A DNA stretch of 42,438 bases from Clostridiales bacterium UBA1389. Lineage in GTDB: Bacteria > Bacillota > Clostridia > Oscillospirales > CAG-382. The DNA lies in assembly GCA_002305335.1 (NCBI GenBank), contig DBQR01000008.1:38296-80733 (forward strand), given 5' to 3'. The notes under the pieces were generated by a model, which made no database searches, had not been told where the DNA came from, and was given only the letters and a program-made list of their open reading frames with translations. Made by a program: the position numbers and the translations under genes. Shown here one piece after another: positions 1 to 8,280 of this stretch. Position 1 is the first letter of the stretch. The number at the start of each line of letters is the position of its first letter.

Positions 1-2
1 AA

Positions 3-485
3 ATGAAAAACAAACGTTTCAATTTGTTCGATCTGCTTATAATAATCATAATTGCCGGCGTGGTTCTGGGGATTGTCTTCAGGGATCAGATAAAAGATAC
101 CCTGTTCCCCGGGGAAAAAGTGACCCTTGAGGTCACGCTGGAGGTGGAGAGCATGCCCAACGGCGCCGCCGACAACATTAAAGCGGGCGTTAAGCTGTAT
201 AAGGCGGAAAGCGGTCTGTATTTCGGAAAAGTCAGGGAAGCTTCCTTTTCCCCGGTAAACGACACCATTTTTGTGGGCGACCAGGAGGTGCAGGCGCCTT
301 CGGAACACTATTCCTCGGCGGTTATAATCATTGAAATCGAGGGTTACGTCATAGACGGAACCTACTACACGAAGGGTGACGATATGCTGCTTATTAAGTC
401 GGAATTCGGCCTTGAATCTACCGACAGCTACTTCCGGGGAAAGATTACCCGGATAAATGAAATCACCCAGGAACAACAGCCCTGA
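3..485 (+). CDS. DUF4330 family membrane-anchored protein
   Basis: A 160-residue protein with one N-terminal membrane segment (about residues 9-29, LLIIIIIAGVVLGIVF) after a short basic stretch, followed by a beta-rich extracytoplasmic domain. The layout and the N-terminal FNLFDLLIIIIIAG pattern match the DUF4330 family of Firmicutes; its molecular role is not known. The start lies two bases inside the window, so no ribosome binding site can be seen and a slightly longer N-terminus cannot be ruled out. A 172-base gap with a clear promoter separates it from the next gene, so it is probably the last gene of an operon lying outside the window. Confidence 0.75.
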   Translation: MKNKRFNLFDLLIIIIIAGVVLGIVFRDQIKDTLFPGEKVTLEVTLEVESMPNGAADNIKAGVKLYKAESGLYFGKVREASFSPVNDTIFVGDQEVQAPSEHYSSAVIIIEIEGYVIDGTYYTKGDDMLLIKSEFGLESTDSYFRGKITRINEITQEQQP

Positions 486-582
486 AAAGCTAACTTTAGT
501 TACATAAGAAATACCTAAAAACATTGATTATATTGCACAAAGCATAAGTCAGTTTTTCGTAATTTTTATCAAATAAACGCTA

Positions 583-611
583 TTGATTTATTATTTCTTA
601 TTTGATATAAT
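583..611 (+). promoter_or_regulatory. Sigma-A-type promoter for the HPr-like gene
   Basis: TTGATT (583-588), a 17-base spacer, and a perfect TATAAT (606-611). It sits 46 bases upstream of the HPr-like start codon in an AT-rich gap. Confidence 0.7.
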
Positions 612-657
612 AACTTAAAGCACTTTTGGGGGATTTCCCCTTAAAAAGGAGTCGGAT

Positions 658-915
658 ATGTTTACAAAAACCATTACAGTGCAAAACGCGGTAGGACTCA
701 GGGCAAGGCCTGCGACTTTCTTCATTCAAAAGGCAAATACCTTCAGGTCCTCAATCTGGATAGAAAACAACGACCGTCGCGCCAATGCCAAAAGCCTGCT
801 GGGGGTACTGTCATTGGGCATAAAGAAGGGCGACACGGTGACCATCATCGCCGAAGGCGAAGACGAAGAGGAAACCGTGGAAGGGCTTATTGACCTTATT
901 TTAAGCATTGAATAA
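658..915 (+). CDS. HPr-like protein with Arg15 in place of the catalytic His (Crh-like)
   Basis: An 85-residue HPr-fold protein of normal family length. In HPr of the sugar phosphotransferase system His15 (GLHARPA) accepts phosphate from enzyme I. Here the motif reads GLRARPA with arginine at exactly position 15 (codon AGG), so it cannot carry out phosphotransfer. Ser46 in KSLLGVLSLG, the site phosphorylated by HPr kinase, is kept at position 46. This mirrors Bacillus Crh, which has glutamine at 15 and keeps Ser46 and works as a regulatory co-repressor. A regulatory role is inferred, not shown. A good AAGGAG site (646-651) precedes the start, a promoter lies upstream and a terminator directly downstream, so it is likely a single-gene transcript. 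Confidence 0.88.
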   Translation: MFTKTITVQNAVGLRARPATFFIQKANTFRSSIWIENNDRRANAKSLLGVLSLGIKKGDTVTIIAEGEDEEETVEGLIDLILSIE

Positions 916-934
916 ATATATATGCCATAACGCC

Positions 935-973
935 GCCTTGGGCTCATCACGTAAATGAGTTCAGGGCTTTTTT
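935..973 (+). terminator. Rho-independent terminator after the HPr-like gene
   Basis: A 13-base-pair stem (935-947 with 955-967, including G-T wobbles) with a 7-base loop, followed by six T (968-973). It ends only 20 bases before the uvrC start codon. Confidence 0.8.
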
Positions 974-993
974 ATCACAGGAAAGATTTTTAA

Positions 994-2817
994 ATGACAA
1001 GAGAGCAGCTGTTTGAAAGTTCAAAGGCCCTGCCGGCAACGCCGGGGGTTTATATAATGAAAAACTCCGCCGGAACGGTTATCTACGTGGGGAAATCCAA
1101 GGCGCTAAAGCACCGGGTTTCAAGCTATTTCGCCCCCTATGCCAAACATTCGGTTAAAACCGAGCATATGGTGAACGGTGTTTCAACCTTTGAGGTTTAC
1201 CATACCAATTCCAACCTTGAAGCCTTAATCCTTGAAAACCAGTTTATAAAGCAGTACATGCCCCGCTACAATATCAAGCTCAAGGATTCCAGGGGCTACC
1301 CCTATATCGAGCTTACCGGCGGGGAATACCCCATGCTTGAGGTTTCCCATTCAAGGAAAAGGGAGGATTCGAAATACTTCGGACCCTATTCCTCCGTAGT
1401 GGCGGCATATTCCATTTTAAACGCCGCAAGAAAGGCCTTCCGCCTTCCCTCCTGTTCCAGGCAGTTCCCCAAGGATATAGGCAAGGGGCGTCCCTGCCTG
1501 AACTTTCATATAAACCAGTGCATGGGACTTTGCGTAAAGGGGCAGGTTTCAAAGGAGGATTACCGGGCTACCGTATCCGACGCGGTGAGTTTCCTGAAAG
1601 GGGACTATTCGGGGCTTATAAAAAATCTGGAAAGCAAAATGAATAATTTTTCCGAAAGCCTTGAATTTGAAAAAGCCGCAAAGATAAGGGATATAATAAA
1701 CTCGGTAAAGTCAATAAGCGATAAACAGCATATAGTGTCGGACGACAACCTCAACGCCGACGTTTTCGGCATTTATTCCGACGAACTGGGTACGGCAATA
1801 AACGTGTTTTTCGTAAGAAACGGGGCGATAGCCGACCGGGAGTGTCTTTTCTTCGGCAAGGACGAGCTTATCGATTCGGGCGCCGTCACTTCCCTTCTGT
1901 TCAGGTTCTACACATTAAGGGGATTCATACCCGAAAATATTTTAATCGACTTTGAGCTGCTGCCGGAAGACAGACAGCTTATATGCGAAAAACTCTCCGA
2001 AAGCCATAAAATAAACGTGATTTCCCCAAAACGGGGGGAAAGGAAAAAACTTCTCGACCTTGCCGCCGCCAACGCCAAGGAACTGATTATCCACAAGCGG
2101 GAACGGGAAACAAAAAACGAAAAGTTTCAAATCTCCCTTGCGGAGTTTCTCCATCTCGAAGTCCTCCCCAACCGCATTGAAGCCTATGACGTTTCCAACC
2201 ACGGGGACGACCAGATAGTCTGCGGTATGGCGGTGTGGGAAGAGGGCAGATTCATAAAGAAGAAATACCGTTACTTCAATATGAGGAAGACGGAGGGCAG
2301 GGACGATTATGCTTCCATGCGGGAAGGGATCGAAAGGCGGCTCAACCATAGCGACGAGGACTGGGAATACCCCGATTTAATTTTAGTGGACGGGGGTCAG
2401 GGACATGTGAACGTCATTAAGGCTTTGCTCTGCGAAAAGGGACTTGAAATTCCGGTTTTCGGCATGATAAAGGACGAGCACCACAAAACCCGCACCCTCA
2501 CCGACGGGGAAGGGGAAATAAGCCTTAACAAGCGGCAGGATCTTTTTAACTTCTTTTACAAATTCCAGGAGGAGGTTCATAACGCCGCCTTCGGCAGGAT
2601 GGACCAGAAACGCCGGAAAAGCCTTACTACCTCCTCCCTTACGGATATCCCCGGAGTGGGGGAAAAGCTTTCCCAGAAGCTGCTGCTTCACTTCAGCGGC
2701 CTTAAGGGGCTGAAAAACGCCACGCTGGAGGAACTTATAGCCGTCAAGGGACTTCCCAAGGCCACCGCCCGGGCAATATACGACCATTACAACAATGAAA
2801 AGGAAAAAGCCAGATGA
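994..2817 (+). CDS. uvrC: Excinuclease ABC subunit C
   Basis: UvrC makes the dual incisions flanking a bulky DNA lesion in nucleotide excision repair, after UvrA/UvrB damage recognition. The 607-residue length is typical. Domains in order: GIY-YIG nuclease near residues 15-95 (GVYIMKNSAGTVIYVGKSK), a UVR motif that contacts UvrB near 203-238, an RNase H-like second nuclease domain (RIEAYDVSNHG near residue 390), and tandem helix-hairpin-helix motifs at the C-terminus (ITDIPGVGEKL type). Its last bases overlap the rsmD start (ATGA), so the two are translationally coupled. A terminator lies just upstream and no separate promoter is evident, so expression may depend on readthrough. Confidence 0.97.
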   Translation: MTREQLFESSKALPATPGVYIMKNSAGTVIYVGKSKALKHRVSSYFAPYAKHSVKTEHMVNGVSTFEVYHTNSNLEALILENQFIKQYMPRYNIKLKDSRGYPYIELTGGEYPMLEVSHSRKREDSKYFGPYSSVVAAYSILNAARKAFRLPSCSRQFPKDIGKGRPCLNFHINQCMGLCVKGQVSKEDYRATVSDAVSFLKGDYSGLIKNLESKMNNFSESLEFEKAAKIRDIINSVKSISDKQHIVSDDNLNADVFGIYSDELGTAINVFFVRNGAIADRECLFFGKDELIDSGAVTSLLFRFYTLRGFIPENILIDFELLPEDRQLICEKLSESHKINVISPKRGERKKLLDLAAANAKELIIHKRERETKNEKFQISLAEFLHLEVLPNRIEAYDVSNHGDDQIVCGMAVWEEGRFIKKKYRYFNMRKTEGRDDYASMREGIERRLNHSDEDWEYPDLILVDGGQGHVNVIKALLCEKGLEIPVFGMIKDEHHKTRTLTDGEGEISLNKRQDLFNFFYKFQEEVHNAAFGRMDQKRRKSLTTSSLTDIPGVGEKLSQKLLLHFSGLKGLKNATLEELIAVKGLPKATARAIYDHYNNEKEKAR

Positions 2818-3347
2818 GAATAATCACAGGTATCGCCAGGGGTACAAAGCTTGTAACCCTTGAAGGGATTCACACCCGCCCCACTTCCGAAAAGGTTAAA
2901 GAAGCCATCTTTTCGGCAATTCAGTTTGACATTCACGACCGGATTGTGCTTGACCTGTTCGGGGGTTCCGGACAGCTTGCCCTGGAAGCTTTGTCAAGGG
3001 GGGCTGCCAAGGCCGTCATCGTCGATAACGACAGGGGGGCAATATCGGTTATAAAGGAAAACGCCCAGAAGACCAAGCTTATGGATAAATGCGTCATAGT
3101 CAATACCGACTGGAAGGATTTCGTAAAGCATACAAAGGAAAAATTTTCCCTTGTTTTTCTCGACCCCCCCTATAAAGCCGGCTTTATCGACGAGGTGCTG
3201 GAAAAAATCTACGAAACGGGAATACTCGCCGAGGACGCAATCATAGTATGCGAATCCGGCATCGAGGGGGTGCCGGTTTCCCCCATGGTTAAGGAAAGCC
3301 GGTCTTATAAATACGGCAGGGTAAATATAAACATTTTAAGGTTTTGA
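2814..3347 (+). CDS. rsmD: 16S rRNA (guanine966-N2)-methyltransferase RsmD
   Basis: A 177-residue class I SAM-dependent methyltransferase that modifies G966 of 16S rRNA in the small subunit. Visible motifs: the N-terminal RIITGIARG and RPTSEKVKEAIF signatures of RsmD, SAM-binding motif VLDLFGGSGQLALEALSRGA (about 45-64) and the catalytic LDPPY (116-120). The ATGA overlap with uvrC and the closeness of coaD indicate one operon; rsmD-coaD adjacency is common in bacteria. Confidence 0.95.
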   Translation: MRIITGIARGTKLVTLEGIHTRPTSEKVKEAIFSAIQFDIHDRIVLDLFGGSGQLALEALSRGAAKAVIVDNDRGAISVIKENAQKTKLMDKCVIVNTDWKDFVKHTKEKFSLVFLDPPYKAGFIDEVLEKIYETGILAEDAIIVCESGIEGVPVSPMVKESRSYKYGRVNINILRF

Positions 3348-3370
3348 ATTTTCCGAAGGGATGTGAGCAT

Positions 3371-3838
3371 ATGACAGCGGTGATTACCGGCACTTTCGAC
3401 CCCATAACCGTAGGCCACGAGGATATAATAAACCGCGCCTCAAAGCTGTTTGATAAGGTGGTGGTGGTGGTAACCGACAACACCGAAAAAAAGAACCTGC
3501 TTACCGACGGCATCCGCTTTGAATCAGTTAAGGCGGTGTTTGAGGACAATACAAAAGTCGAGGTAACAAGGCTTAAAGGCCTTGTTTCGGAGTTTGTCAA
3601 AAGCATAGGCGGGGTTATCGTTAGGGGCGTGAGAGGCACCATCGACTTTGACTATGAAAAAATGCTTTCGGACATCAACCGTGAACTTGAAGGGGTGGAT
3701 ACGGTGTTAATCCCCGCAAGAAAGGAATACGCCTTTATTTCCTCCACCTTTGTCAGGGACCTGATAATCTACGGCCGTCCCATAGACAAATACGTTCCCG
3801 AAAAGGCGTTGAAGTTTATAAAAAATGAAGCAGATTAA
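3371..3838 (+). CDS. coaD: Phosphopantetheine adenylyltransferase
   Basis: CoaD adenylates 4'-phosphopantetheine to dephospho-CoA, the penultimate step of coenzyme A synthesis. The nucleotidyltransferase motif GTFDPITVGH is near the N-terminus and ISSTFVRDL near the C-terminus. An in-frame ATG at 3344 overlaps rsmD, but the ATG at 3371 has a GAAGGGA site about 9 bases upstream and places the GTFDP motif at the usual distance from the N-terminus, giving 155 residues. The gene runs 14 bases into the next one. Confidence 0.95.
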   Translation: MTAVITGTFDPITVGHEDIINRASKLFDKVVVVVTDNTEKKNLLTDGIRFESVKAVFEDNTKVEVTRLKGLVSEFVKSIGGVIVRGVRGTIDFDYEKMLSDINRELEGVDTVLIPARKEYAFISSTFVRDLIIYGRPIDKYVPEKALKFIKNEAD

Positions 3839-5144
3839 AATCGAGGACGTTTCCCTTTCCCTTATAAGGGAAAAACTGAAAAAGCCCTTCGGCTTTAAGG
3901 GAAGGCATATTGAGGAGCTGTGGCAGTCGGTATGCGCAATAAAAACGGGGGATTTTACCGCCGTCTGCCCCGCCACCCAAAGCGTACTCTGGTCGGACGG
4001 AAACGTGTTTGAAGCACATACCCCCGACGAATCAAATACCCTGATGTATAACACCACCCGCTATGCCCTTGAGCTGATTAAGGGCAGAACTTTTATTACC
4101 CCTGATTTACTTATTGATTCCCTGCTTGCCCCCCTTAGGGATTATGCCGATACCGTCTGTAAAAGGAAGGTTAAAACCACCTTTCTGCTTAATTCCCTTG
4201 TGGGGGTTGACATTGCCCTCTGGAGCCTTTATGCAAGGGAAAACGGTATAAATTCCTTTGACGGAATTATTCCCGATTACGCAAGGGATGCCTTAAGCTG
4301 CCGGCACGACAGATTGGCGCATATACCGTTAATCAGCTATAATGTCACCGATAAGGAAATTAAAAAAATTCTTGACGCCAAAACCGGCATTTTAAAAATA
4401 AAAATAGGCAACTGCGTTGATAAAACCTCTCATGAAAGAGATATGAAATCCATGCTGGAATGGGACAAGGAACGGCTGCTTGCCATACACCGTATCGCAC
4501 AGGAATATGAAACCGACCTTACCAAAAACGGTAAAGTAGCATATTATCTTGACGCCAACGGCAGGTACGACACCAAGAATCGGCTGTGGGAGCTTGTTTA
4601 TTTTATGGACAAGCATAAAATTCTTGACCGGACGGCGATTATTGAAGAGCCCTTCGATGAGGAAACCTTAAATAACAGCGATATTTTCGTGGGGGATTTT
4701 CCGGTGGCGATAAACGCCGACGAATCCGCCCATTCCGAGGAGGACCTGGCACACCGCATAAAACAGGGCTTCGGTTCGGTGGCTCTGAAACCCATTGCCA
4801 AAACCCTTTCGGTATCCTTTAAAATGGCAAGTGCAATGAAAAAAGCCGGCGGTCAGTGCCTCTGCGCCGACCTTACGGTAAACCCCTATCTTGCCGAATG
4901 GAACAAGCAGTTCGCTTCACGCATTTCCCCCCTTTCGGCGCTGAACACCGGCTGTGTGGAGGTAAACGGCAATGAAAACTACGAAACCTGGGGGGAACAG
5001 ACAAGACTCCTCCCCGGAAAAATAAAATACAAAGACATAATAAACGGCTGTTTTGAGTGTGACGGGGAATTTTATAAAAACTCCGGTGAGCTGTTTTCGA
5101 AAAACGGTTATTTTGATACGGCAATGGCGAATTTTGAAAAATAG
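3825..5144 (+). CDS. Enolase-superfamily (mandelate racemase/muconate lactonizing type) enzyme
   Basis: A 439-residue member of the enolase superfamily, whose enzymes abstract a proton alpha to a carboxylate using a Mg2+-stabilised enolate. All expected barrel residues can be seen: KIK (Lys191, Lys193), the metal ligands Asp243 (YLDANG), Glu274/275 (IIEEP) and Asp299-Glu300 (INADES), and Lys322 (VALKP). The two opposed lysines fit the muconate lactonizing subgroup (dipeptide epimerases, o-succinylbenzoate synthase, lactonizing enzymes). It is longer than the usual 350-380 residues. It overlaps coaD by 14 bases and is probably coupled to it. The substrate cannot be told from sequence; the neighbouring 2-hydroxyacid dehydrogenase suggests acid-sugar metabolism but has its own promoter. 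Confidence 0.8.
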   Translation: MKQIKIEDVSLSLIREKLKKPFGFKGRHIEELWQSVCAIKTGDFTAVCPATQSVLWSDGNVFEAHTPDESNTLMYNTTRYALELIKGRTFITPDLLIDSLLAPLRDYADTVCKRKVKTTFLLNSLVGVDIALWSLYARENGINSFDGIIPDYARDALSCRHDRLAHIPLISYNVTDKEIKKILDAKTGILKIKIGNCVDKTSHERDMKSMLEWDKERLLAIHRIAQEYETDLTKNGKVAYYLDANGRYDTKNRLWELVYFMDKHKILDRTAIIEEPFDEETLNNSDIFVGDFPVAINADESAHSEEDLAHRIKQGFGSVALKPIAKTLSVSFKMASAMKKAGGQCLCADLTVNPYLAEWNKQFASRISPLSALNTGCVEVNGNENYETWGEQTRLLPGKIKYKDIINGCFECDGEFYKNSGELFSKNGYFDTAMANFEK

Positions 5145-5145
5145 C

Positions 5146-5174
5146 TTGCATTTTTCCGCGTTTTAATGTATATT
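5146..5174 (+). promoter_or_regulatory. Promoter for the 2-hydroxyacid dehydrogenase
   Basis: TTGCAT (5146-5151), a 17-base spacer and TATATT (5169-5174), starting immediately after the stop codon of the enolase-superfamily gene. A GGAGG site (5188-5192) follows, 6 bases before the chosen start codon. Confidence 0.55.
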
Positions 5175-5198
5175 ATTATTGTCAACCGGAGGCATTGT

Positions 5199-6185
5199 AT
5201 GAAAACTGCGTTTATAATGAGCGAGTCCATCAGAGAATCGGTTATAAATCAAAGGGCTATAGATTATTTTTCGGCTTTGGGGGAAGTGGCCTTCAACACC
5301 GGAAGCACGGGAAAAGACAGCGTTATGAAAACCATCGAGGGAGCGGATATCGCAATCACCTCCTGGGGAAATACCGCAATTGATAAAGAAATACTGTCGG
5401 TCTGCCCCGACCTTAAGCTTGTCGCCCATGCCGCCGGAAGCGTAAAACCCATTGTTTCCGACGACCTGTGGGAAAAGGGGGTAAGAGTGCTTTCCTCCGC
5501 CTGTCCCCTTGGAGAAGGGGTTGCCGAAACCGCCCTGGGCTTTACCATATCCGCGTCCAAAAATTTTTACAACCTTAATTCCTCCCTCCGCAACGGGGGC
5601 TGGAACGAGGGGAAGGAAAACATAAAGGAACTGTTTGACTTGAAAATCGGGGTTATAGGCTTCGGCTGGGCGGGCAAACATTATGTAAAGCTGTTGCAGA
5701 GCTTTTACGTTGACGTTTACTGCTATGACCCTTTTATAGACGAAAAGGAAATGGCCGAAAAGGGAGCCGAAAAAGCGGATTTCCAGTGGATTTTAGCAAA
5801 CTGCGACATTGTTTCCGTCCACGCCCCCTCCATACCCTCCACACATCATATGTTCAACGCCCAAACCCTTTCCCTTATGAAAAAGGACGCCGTGCTTATA
5901 AACACCGCCAGGGGCAGTCTTGTGGATGAAAACGCCCTGTATGAGTTTATGGCATCGGGAAATCTGAAATACGCCTGTATAGACGTATTTGATCCGGAAC
6001 CCCCCGCAAAGGACAACAGGTTGTTTACCTTACCCAACGTAATCGCCACCCCCCATCTTGCGGGACTCGCCAACAACGGCTTGAAGCGGATAGGGATTTT
6101 TATAACCGAAGAGGTGGATAATTTCCAAAACGGCAGACCCATGAGGGGCGAGGTTACGAAGGAAATGCTTGAAAAAATGGCTTAA
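5199..6185 (+). CDS. D-2-hydroxyacid dehydrogenase (NAD-dependent)
   Basis: An oxidoreductase that interconverts a 2-oxoacid and a D-2-hydroxyacid with NAD(P). With the ATG at 5199, set by a GGAGG site 6 bases upstream, it has 328 residues; the upstream ATG at 5166 has no such site and falls inside the promoter. The dinucleotide-binding motif GFGWAG is at about 154-159 after a conserved IGVIG strand. The catalytic triad is visible as Arg238 (NTARGSLVDE), Glu267 (DPEPP) and His286 (ATPHLAG). The substrate is unknown: lactate, glycerate/glyoxylate and phosphoglycerate dehydrogenases share these motifs, but there is no C-terminal ACT domain as in many SerA proteins. Confidence 0.88.
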   Translation: MKTAFIMSESIRESVINQRAIDYFSALGEVAFNTGSTGKDSVMKTIEGADIAITSWGNTAIDKEILSVCPDLKLVAHAAGSVKPIVSDDLWEKGVRVLSSACPLGEGVAETALGFTISASKNFYNLNSSLRNGGWNEGKENIKELFDLKIGVIGFGWAGKHYVKLLQSFYVDVYCYDPFIDEKEMAEKGAEKADFQWILANCDIVSVHAPSIPSTHHMFNAQTLSLMKKDAVLINTARGSLVDENALYEFMASGNLKYACIDVFDPEPPAKDNRLFTLPNVIATPHLAGLANNGLKRIGIFITEEVDNFQNGRPMRGEVTKEMLEKMA

Positions 6186-6215
6186 ATCGTTCAGGTTTTA
6201 TTTAGGGTGATGTTA

Positions 6216-6890
6216 ATGAAAACCAAACTCAGGATTCTTTCAATATGCTGCGCGCTGCTTTTTACAGCCTGTGCCGTGCTTGCGGTATTTGTGATTGCCG
6301 GCGGGGATAACCCCGTGTCGGAAGGCAACGATACCGGCAAGGATACCTCCGCCCTCCCGGCGGGAGAGTCAGACAGCAGCATTCAGTTTAAGCTGTCCCT
6401 CCTTCACCTGTATTATGAAAGCAATGACGTGGTTTCCACACTTCCCTTCACCACGATACAGGTAAGCCAGGGTGCGCTGATAAAGGCGTTTATGAATACC
6501 CCCAACGCCGCCCAGGACGGTCTTGCCTATATAGACAAGTATGCCGACCGCACCATAGTTTCCGCCTTCGACACCATGGACGAAATTCTTGAAAAATATC
6601 AGCAGCTTCTGACTAAATACAATATTTCCACCAGTTCCTCCTACCGGGCGAAATACAACAATCTTTCATCTATTTTTTCATCTCTGAAAAATTCCTCCAA
6701 CGAGCTGCTTGCCCGCACCAAAACCCTTATAAAGCAGTCGAAATCCTCGGAATATGATTCCTATTATACCAACTATATCGAGCAGATTTCCGACCTTACC
6801 GGCAAGATAGAGTCCTATAGCCAGATAATCATGGACGAATACGACACCATTCTAAACGCCATAAGCGACGATTACGACATATTGTATTGA
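6216..6890 (+). CDS. Unknown signal-anchored helical protein
   Basis: A protein of 224 residues that I do not recognise. It starts with a basic N-terminus and a long hydrophobic segment (ILSICCALLFTACAVLAVFVIAGG), most likely a signal anchor; FTAC within it is a poor lipobox. A Gly/Ser/Thr-rich linker follows, then a mainly helical Ser- and Tyr-rich domain (about residues 50-224), which should lie outside the membrane. The start is chosen at ATG 6216, with AGGG (6204-6207) upstream, over the GTG at 6207 and ATG at 6210. It follows the dehydrogenase by 30 bases and ends in a terminator, so it is the last gene of that transcript. Confidence 0.7.
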   Translation: MKTKLRILSICCALLFTACAVLAVFVIAGGDNPVSEGNDTGKDTSALPAGESDSSIQFKLSLLHLYYESNDVVSTLPFTTIQVSQGALIKAFMNTPNAAQDGLAYIDKYADRTIVSAFDTMDEILEKYQQLLTKYNISTSSSYRAKYNNLSSIFSSLKNSSNELLARTKTLIKQSKSSEYDSYYTNYIEQISDLTGKIESYSQIIMDEYDTILNAISDDYDILY

Positions 6891-6908
6891 AACCGTATGA
6901 CAATAATT

Positions 6909-6937
6909 AAACCGCCGATTAAGGCGGTTTTGTTTTT
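6909..6937 (+). terminator. Rho-independent terminator
   Basis: AAACCGCC (6909-6916), six-base loop, GGCGGTTT (6923-6930), then TGTTTTT. It closes the dehydrogenase/unknown gene transcript. Confidence 0.85.
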
Positions 6938-6992
6938 GAAAACCGAAAGCAATCCCCGCAGGGAATTTTTTTGCATTTTTTTCATTTGTTAA

Positions 6993-7020
6993 TTGCATTT
7001 TTAAAAATTCGTGTTATAAT
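6993..7020 (+). promoter_or_regulatory. Promoter for the CofE-like gene
   Basis: TTGCAT (6993-6998), a 16-base spacer and a perfect TATAAT (7015-7020), 38 bases upstream of the start codon. The leader carries AGGAG (7047-7051). Confidence 0.7.
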
Positions 7021-7058
7021 ATGTCTTTGTTGATAATTTATATATCAGGAGATGCCAA

Positions 7059-8237
7059 ATGAAAACCATCGGAACCATGTCAGTCGGCATAAAAGCGCCG
7101 ATTATAAAAGCGGGGGACGACATTATCAAAATTGTCGTTGACTGTGTTATGAATTCCCTTAAGGAAAACGGACTTACCTTAAACGACAGGGACATTGTGG
7201 CGGTCACCGAGGCGGTGGTGGGTAAATCCCAGAACAACTTTGCCACCATAGACCAGATTGCAAAGGATGTAAACAACAAATTCGGTAACGAAACCGTGGG
7301 GGTGGTTTTCCCCGTCTTAAGCCGCAACCGCTTTATGATGATACTGAAGGGCATCGCCAAAGGGGTCAGGAAGGTGGTTATTCAGCTTTCCTTCCCTTCC
7401 GACGAGGTGGGTAATTCCCTTGTTGACCCGGAAATAATATACGAATCCGACGTCAATCTTTATTCGGACATTCTCACCGCCGAAGAGTTTTACCAACGTT
7501 TCGGCAAGCCGGTGCATCCCTTCACGGGAATGGATTACATACAGCTTTACAAGGAAGCCTGCGGGGAAAACTGCGAAATAATCCTTGCCAACAGGCCGGA
7601 AGCCATATTAAACTACACCCCATACGTTATAAACGCCGACATCCACACAAGAAAACGCACCAAAAACCTACTTTACAAAAAGGGAGCCAAAAAGGTGTAC
7701 TCCCTTGACGAGATTTTAACCGAAAGCGTTGACGGTTCGGGCTATAATCCGGTTTACGGGGTGTTGGGGAGCAATGTTTCCACCGACCATTCCGTCAAGC
7801 TCTTCCCCCGGGACGGGCAAAAATTCGCCAACGAGCTTGCCGGAGCCTTTAAGGAAGCCACCGGCAAAAACGTGGAGTGCATGATTTACGGCGACGGAGC
7901 CTTCAAGGACCCTGTCGGGGGAATCTGGGAGCTGGCGGACCCGGTTATCTCTCCGGGCTATACCAAGGGGCTGGAGGGCACCCCCAACGAGCTTAAGCTG
8001 AAATATATCTCCGACAACGATATAGGCGGCTTAAGGGGGGAGGAAGCCAGGCAGGCGATTATCGAGATGATCAAGAAGAAGGAAAAGAACCTGAAGGCAA
8101 CCAACTGCTCATTAGGTACCACCCCCAGGCGGTATGTCGACCTTATCGGCAGTCTCTGCGACCTTACCAGCGGCAGCGGCGACAAGGGCACCCCAATTGT
8201 TGTGGTAAAGAACTATTTCACCAATTATTCCGATTAG
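7059..8237 (+). CDS. F420-0:gamma-glutamyl ligase (CofE)-like protein
   Basis: A 392-residue protein resembling the coenzyme F420 gamma-glutamyl ligase family, which adds glutamate to F420-0 in archaea and actinobacteria. It is longer than archaeal CofE (about 250 residues) and matches the ~400-residue version often found in Clostridia. These organisms generally lack the rest of the F420 pathway, and none of cofC, cofD, cofG or cofH is in this window, so the real substrate is unknown. The start has a good AGGAG site 7 bases upstream. A promoter precedes it and a terminator follows directly, so it is monocistronic. It may ligate an amino acid to some other carboxylate, but that is only inference. 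Confidence 0.72.
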   Translation: MKTIGTMSVGIKAPIIKAGDDIIKIVVDCVMNSLKENGLTLNDRDIVAVTEAVVGKSQNNFATIDQIAKDVNNKFGNETVGVVFPVLSRNRFMMILKGIAKGVRKVVIQLSFPSDEVGNSLVDPEIIYESDVNLYSDILTAEEFYQRFGKPVHPFTGMDYIQLYKEACGENCEIILANRPEAILNYTPYVINADIHTRKRTKNLLYKKGAKKVYSLDEILTESVDGSGYNPVYGVLGSNVSTDHSVKLFPRDGQKFANELAGAFKEATGKNVECMIYGDGAFKDPVGGIWELADPVISPGYTKGLEGTPNELKLKYISDNDIGGLRGEEARQAIIEMIKKKEKNLKATNCSLGTTPRRYVDLIGSLCDLTSGSGDKGTPIVVVKNYFTNYSD

Positions 8238-8246
8238 ATAATGAAT

Positions 8247-8272
8247 CCGCCGGCGGAAGCCGGCGGTTTTTT
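8247..8272 (+). terminator. Rho-independent terminator after the CofE-like gene
   Basis: CCGCCGGC (8247-8254), GGAA loop, GCCGGCGG (8259-8266) and six T. A perfect 8-base-pair G+C stem. Confidence 0.93.
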
Positions 8273-8280
8273 ATATCCCG

